Translations under genes and position numbers: made by a program
The notes under the pieces: model-generated
Seen by the model: only the letters and a program-made list of their open reading frames with translations
Databases searched by the model: none
What the model was told of the DNA's origin: nothing
In this document: piece by piece, positions 60,105-64,000 of the stretch
How positions within the stretch are numbered: position 1 is the first letter of the stretch
Layout of the letters: each line of letters opens with the position of its first letter
Source: CAJQPP01 sp963793465
GTDB lineage: Bacteria; Planctomycetota; Planctomycetia; Pirellulales; Pirellulaceae
Direction of reading: 5' to 3'
Assembly: GCA_963793465.1 (NCBI GenBank)
Contig: CAWCAJ010000005.1
Span: 682,001-746,000, forward strand
Length of the DNA stretch: 64,000 nt

Positions 60105-61247
60105 ATGACGTATGCCCGAGCACGTCTTTGGATAGGCGTTACCGGCGTCGGCTCTCTCGTCACCATTACCACCATCGCACTTACGTTGGACCTGCCACAA
60201 ACCCTCTTGGCAAGCAACAAGGGATTCGGCGTTCTTGAGTTGTTGCAACTCGCCGCCGTGATGGGATTGTTCATGCTGTGGCTAACGCCGCTTGATTTCC
60301 TGGGCGGTTATTGGCTCCCGGTAAGGTTTCAAAAGTCAAAACAAGCGTTCGGTGTTTGGTTGCGAGGTTATGTTGCTGCGGCTGTAGGCCAAGCAATATT
60401 GTTCGTTCTTTTCGGTTCGTTGATTCTCTTACTCAGCCAACAATATGGGTTGTTTGGTGGATTGGTCGCAATCAGCTTTTGTATGGTCGCTTGTTTTATC
60501 GTGCGTAATCGTCTTGTACTCAACCGCGAAGCGAGATCTGAAGGGACTGCCGAGACACTGCTTGATGCAATCGCGATGATTCAATCTTGGCAAATCTATG
60601 TGCCGCGAACGGTCGTTGTCGAACATAAAGACATCGGATTTACGGGAGGCGTCGTTGGATTGGGCAAGTACGCGCAAATCGTGATCCCCAAAGCGTGGCT
60701 TTCGTTCACATCAGAGCAACTGGCAACGGCGATCGCCCGTCGGGCGATCGCGTTGAACAGCGGCAGCTACATGCGTGGCCTGTTGGTCGCATCCCTTTGG
60801 AACATCGGCGGTTTTGCACTATGCACATTCCTTCCCGGTGCGGGCCTTGGGAGCGTTGCCGAATTGGTGACGACTGTTTGCGGGTTTACGATCTGGTCGT
60901 TTGTTGGCTTGCTGATTTTGCCAACCGTCAGCCGAAACGCTTCGCTAAAAATTGACGAAGAAATCCTGACGCAGGGAGTGCCAGCAACTTTGATTTTCAC
61001 CACCGCTCAGAAAATGGATCAGTTGCAAGATGATGAACCAGTCCGGCCGCGCCTAATCGAAACAATTTTCCATCCCGTTCCCAATGTAGCCAGTCGTAAA
61101 AAAAATGAACCGGTTAGTGGCTTTGCGGCGTGGAATGTTGCGAGAACCACTTTGTTCTTTTCGTGGGCCTGTCTCGGATTCTTGTCCCGCTCCGTTCACT
61201 GCAACGTCGGTCGTCCCGAGTTGTGGACGATGTTGCCAACTGATTGA
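60105..61247 (+). CDS. Membrane protein with M48-peptidase-like region, active site lost
   Basis: A 380-residue protein with hydrophobic segments at about 10-30, 45-65, 85-130, 230-265 and 345-360. The part FTGGVVGLGKYAQIVIPKAW, then LSFTSEQLATAIARRAIALN, has the layout of M48 (HtpX/Ste24-like) peptidases. The HExxH is replaced by ARRAIALN, so it should not bind zinc. It may be a dead-enzyme regulator, but this is inference. ATG 60105 is the natural start. DUF2256 follows 20 bases downstream. Confidence 0.7.
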   Translation: MTYARARLWIGVTGVGSLVTITTIALTLDLPQTLLASNKGFGVLELLQLAAVMGLFMLWLTPLDFLGGYWLPVRFQKSKQAFGVWLRGYVAAAVGQAILFVLFGSLILLLSQQYGLFGGLVAISFCMVACFIVRNRLVLNREARSEGTAETLLDAIAMIQSWQIYVPRTVVVEHKDIGFTGGVVGLGKYAQIVIPKAWLSFTSEQLATAIARRAIALNSGSYMRGLLVASLWNIGGFALCTFLPGAGLGSVAELVTTVCGFTIWSFVGLLILPTVSRNASLKIDEEILTQGVPATLIFTTAQKMDQLQDDEPVRPRLIETIFHPVPNVASRKKNEPVSGFAAWNVARTTLFFSWACLGFLSRSVHCNVGRPELWTMLPTD

Positions 61248-61267
61248 CTCTAAGTAAAGACAACAAG

Positions 61268-61426
61268 ATGAAGAAAGAAGAGCTGCCCCGAAAGACATGC
61301 GAGGTTTGTTGCAAGCAAATGACCTGGCGTCGAAAATGGTCGAAGGTTTGGGATGAAATCAAATATTGCAGCGAACGATGTCGTCGAAAACGGCGGCTCC
61401 TACCGCGTGATGAGGTCGACAACTGA
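61268..61426 (+). CDS. DUF2256 zinc-finger-like protein
   Basis: A 52-residue protein: LPRKTCEVCCKQMTWRRKWS, then WDEIKYCSERCRRKRR. The CxxC and YCSxRC pairs and the WRxKW stretch are diagnostic of DUF2256. The family is often found beside photolyase or cryptochrome genes, as here. ATG 61268 is the start with homology; an upstream in-frame start is less likely. Confidence 0.92.
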   Translation: MKKEELPRKTCEVCCKQMTWRRKWSKVWDEIKYCSERCRRKRRLLPRDEVDN

Positions 61427-61447
61427 CTCAAGCTAGAGGCATGAGGG

Positions 61448-61696
61448 ATGTCAAATCTAACAAAGGCACAAACGGATCGAGTGATTCAAATGGCTTGGGA
61501 AGATCGCACGACGTTCGAAGCGATCCGCGAGCAGTTCGGACTTGAGCCAGGTCAGGTGATTACGCTGATGCGAAAGCATTTGAAAGCGTCTTCCTTTCGG
61601 CTCTGGAGGAAGCGAACGACGGGTCGCAACACCAAGCATCTTTTAAAACGTTCATTTGACGTCGGCAGGTTTCGCTGCAAGAGCCAACGTGGTTGA
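61448..61696 (+). CDS. TIGR03643 family protein
   Basis: An 82-residue protein: TDRVIQMAWEDRTTFEAIRE, then FGLEPGQVITLMRKHLKASS, then FRLWRKRTTGRNTKH. This is the full TIGR03643 pattern. The last 15 residues are divergent. It follows DUF2256 by 21 bases; the two families commonly occur together with photolyase-related genes. Confidence 0.92.
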   Translation: MSNLTKAQTDRVIQMAWEDRTTFEAIREQFGLEPGQVITLMRKHLKASSFRLWRKRTTGRNTKHLLKRSFDVGRFRCKSQRG

Positions 61697-61791
61697 CCGA
61701 TTTCGTCGAACCGCTTACGACGCGAAACGGAATTAGAACTCGCTGCGGTGGAAACGTCCGCCGGAACAACATAGCATCACGACTATGTTTC

Positions 61792-62706
61792 TCAACGTTT
61801 GGGGGGCATCGGAATTAATTGCGACGTGCTCTCGACGTAAGCCTTGTACTCAGGGTCGTTTCCCCAACGCTCATCAGCGCGTCGCCGAAGTATTGGAATC
61901 CCGCTGATTTTAGTGAGCAGTACGAATACGAATGCCGGTGAAATAAGAACGCACCATCGCCACCCATCAAGCAACGGTAGCGACATTACTGCCACTCCCG
62001 TCCAAAGCAAAATCTCACCAAAGTAGTTTGGGTGTCGAGACCAAGACCAGAGCCCTGTCGTGATGAATCGACCGGAATTGGCTGTGTCAGCTTTAAACTT
62101 CGTTTTCTGCCAGTCGGCCACGATTTCAATCAGAAAGCCGACGGACCACACCAGCAATCCAATCGTACCGGCGACCCCAAATTCAACTCGGTCTGCAGCA
62201 GTGATGATGGCTATTGCCGCTGACGCAGTCAGTGATACCCACAGACCTTGAATCGTCCACGTCATCAGAAACTGCCAAAAGTCATATTTCATCGTATCAA
62301 ACCTGCCATCGCGACCGGCTCTATGAATTCGTCGAAACAAGAATATTCCCAAACGTGCCGCCCACGCCATCACCATTCCTGCAACCAACCAGGCTCTCAC
62401 GTCAAGTTCTCGAGAGAGTGCCAGTGCTGCTATCATTGCGGTGATGTAAGTAGTCGCTCCGGTCAAGTCGAAAAACTTTTCTGTATGCGTCAGAAAAGCT
62501 GGCACAAACGCAATCCAGTTAATTACGAATGCGAAAACAATCAGAAGCGCAAATACTGGGATACCCGCAACTTTTTCGCTTCCGTGGCTACCCATCCATG
62601 CAACAATCAGCCCAATCAAAACGCTGATCAGAATTCCGGCGATCCAAACGGAATTCTTGTTCGCCTTTTGCTTTTGGCCGTGGTTTGCATTGTCATGCTT
62701 CGACAT
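61792..62706 (-). CDS. DUF1295 membrane protein (steroid 5-alpha-reductase-like)
   Basis: A 304-residue polytopic protein with about seven helices. The conserved C-terminal part is TTGLWSWSRHPNYFGEILLW, a hallmark of DUF1295 and of the related isoprenylcysteine methyltransferase fold. KYDFWQFLMTWTIQGLWVSL and NDPEYKAYVESTSQLIPMPP also fit. It probably reduces or methylates a lipid-like substrate; unknown. It is convergent with TIGR03643. Confidence 0.93.
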   Translation of the reverse strand: MSKHDNANHGQKQKANKNSVWIAGILISVLIGLIVAWMGSHGSEKVAGIPVFALLIVFAFVINWIAFVPAFLTHTEKFFDLTGATTYITAMIAALALSRELDVRAWLVAGMVMAWAARLGIFLFRRIHRAGRDGRFDTMKYDFWQFLMTWTIQGLWVSLTASAAIAIITAADRVEFGVAGTIGLLVWSVGFLIEIVADWQKTKFKADTANSGRFITTGLWSWSRHPNYFGEILLWTGVAVMSLPLLDGWRWCVLISPAFVFVLLTKISGIPILRRRADERWGNDPEYKAYVESTSQLIPMPPKR

Positions 62707-62871
62707 TTATTCACTGACTCCGAAAAACTTTCTCAAGTTCCTTTTGGCGTAACCAGGCAATCGTTCATCCAGTTGCAAGAAACGTCGCGACTATTTGCAT
62801 TCCACTATGAACCGTTTGGTGGAACAAATTTGGCTGACGCGCAAATGAAGATACATTTATTGAAGCGATTG

Positions 62872-64000
62872 CTAATCGAGTTTTGCTAAAAACTCCTCAG
62901 CATTTTCCAAATGAATTTTTCGTTTTGCCGCGTCCATTTTCTTGGCCATGCTGCACATCATCGCCCACCTTGGGTTTTTGGCCAATTCGTCGGCGTGATT
63001 CCAGATCCATCGCCAGTACAACCCGTCCCAGACTTCGCACCAGGCTTCAGTCTTGTAATGACTCATCTTGCGGATGTAGGACGAGCCGGAAAAGTATGGC
63101 TTTGTCGTTATCAAACCGCCATCGGCATGTTGACTCATCGCATACGCGTTAGGAACCATCACCCAATCGTAGCTGTCGACAAACATCTCCATGAACCAGC
63201 GATAGATTTGTGCCGGTTCGAACTCGCAGAGAAACATGAAACCCCCAAGCACCATCAAGCGTTCGATATGGTGACAATAACCGGTGTCCAGCACCCGACG
63301 AATCGTATCGTCGATCGGCAGGATGCCGGTCGTGCCATCGTAAAAGCTATCGGGGATTGTGCGAGTGTGGTTCCAGTAATTCGTCGTACGCATTTGCACG
63401 CCCAGATCCTGATAGGTGGCGCGAATGAATTCACGCCAGCCGATGATCTGCCGCAAAAAGCCCTCCAACGAATTGAGCGGCACATCATTCTTCTTGGCAA
63501 ACACCAAAGCCTCTTTGACGATTTGGTTTGGCGTGAGCAATCCGGTGTTAAGCGAGGGCGTCAGCACGCTGTGCCAAAGCCACGATTCGCATTCCACGAT
63601 TGCGTCTTCGTAATCACCAAAATGCTGGAACCGGATTTTCAAAAAGTGTTTGAGCCATTTCTTCGCGTCGGTGTGCGAATTTGGGTAATACAGTTCGTCG
63701 AGGTTGCCAGGGTTGTCAGCGAATTTCGTCTGAATGTACTTCGTGGCTTCAGCGTCGATCTTATCGCGTTTCAATTTAAGCAACGGGGGAATGCTGTTGA
63801 GTAACTTCTTCGGGACTTTCTTACGATTGTCTTCGTCGAAAGTCCATTTGCCACCAACTGGTTGATCGCCGTCCATCAAAATGTCGAGTCGCTTTCTTTG
63901 GAACTTGTAAAAGTCCGCCATGAACCAGCGTTTCTTGCTGGCTCGATACTCCTTGTTCTCATGCGGCTGGTTGATGAAGGCGGGAGTTGGTACGTAGTGG
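62872..64000 (-). CDS. Cryptochrome/photolyase-related protein (FeS-BCP/PhrB type), 5' end outside the window
   Basis: The frame is open through the right edge, so the N-terminal photolyase-related domain is missing. Seen here are KRWFMADFYKFQRKRLDILM, GGKWTFDEDNRKKVP, the FAD-binding helices (LNSLEGFLRQIIGWREFIRA, LGVQMRTTNYWNHTRTIPD) and MVPNAYAMSQHADGGLITTK. These are typical of the FeS-type (6-4) photolyase and cryptochrome group. No Cys pattern for the Fe-S cluster was checked in full. DUF2256 and TIGR03643 nearby support the assignment. Confidence 0.93.
   Translation of the reverse strand, partial: HYVPTPAFINQPHENKEYRASKKRWFMADFYKFQRKRLDILMDGDQPVGGKWTFDEDNRKKVPKKLLNSIPPLLKLKRDKIDAEATKYIQTKFADNPGNLDELYYPNSHTDAKKWLKHFLKIRFQHFGDYEDAIVECESWLWHSVLTPSLNTGLLTPNQIVKEALVFAKKNDVPLNSLEGFLRQIIGWREFIRATYQDLGVQMRTTNYWNHTRTIPDSFYDGTTGILPIDDTIRRVLDTGYCHHIERLMVLGGFMFLCEFEPAQIYRWFMEMFVDSYDWVMVPNAYAMSQHADGGLITTKPYFSGSSYIRKMSHYKTEAWCEVWDGLYWRWIWNHADELAKNPRWAMMCSMAKKMDAAKRKIHLENAEEFLAKLD

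Overview
The window is a chromosomal segment of a planctomycete, most likely of the Pirellulales. I infer this from DUF1559 pseudopilins with the H-X9-DG C-terminal motif, a secreted type I sulfatase with a CWPTR active site, HTTM, TatD-like and DUF6263-like proteins, many signal peptides and lipoproteins, loose operons and moderately high GC. Both window edges cut a gene: a TlpA-like thioredoxin on the left and a photolyase-related protein on the right.

Layout. 1-5.3 kb: xseA-xseB-ispA-dxs on the plus strand. 5.3-16.4 kb: an accessory island of about 11 kb bounded by two 107-bp copies of the dxs 3' end. 16.5-54 kb: backbone with a sulfatase, nadK, a TolC/HlyD/FtsX-type export operon, superoxide dismutase, a diguanylate cyclase, a FAH-family enzyme, exodeoxyribonuclease III, tsaD, tsaB, two tandem phosphoesterases, yidC-mnmE, a TPR protein, a TatD-like hydrolase, a sodium:solute symporter and a GDPD enzyme. 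54-60 kb: gene-poor, with VOC proteins, repeats, a run of very small unknown genes and an IS3 relic. 60-64 kb: an M48-like membrane protein, DUF2256, TIGR03643, DUF1295 and photolyase genes.

The most interesting part is the island. It holds two parallel minus-strand cassettes. Cassette A reads: MauE-like/DUF1573-like fusion, a 46-residue Cys/Trp-rich peptide, a membrane-anchored exported protein and a DUF1559 pseudopilin. Cassette B reads: MauE-like protein, anchored protein, DUF1559 pseudopilin and a DUF1573-like protein. Each starts at a promoter-like site whose -35/-10 spacer contains a 15-bp G or C run, the arrangement known from phase-variable promoters. The DUF1573-like gene of cassette B has one in-frame TGA next to a Cys codon. 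A 9-bp stem with a G-starting loop follows at the spacing of a bacterial SECIS element, so it may encode a selenoprotein. The cassettes sit among seven-copy arrays of a 119-bp REPIN-like repeat, relics of IS256, IS3 and IS66 elements, and duplicated comM 3' ends.

Sequence quality needs care. dxs and tsaD carry single-base frameshifts, nadK has one in-frame TGA, and several small genes near 57-59 kb also need one-base corrections. Several of these fall in or near short homopolymers, so sequencing error is as likely as real inactivation.
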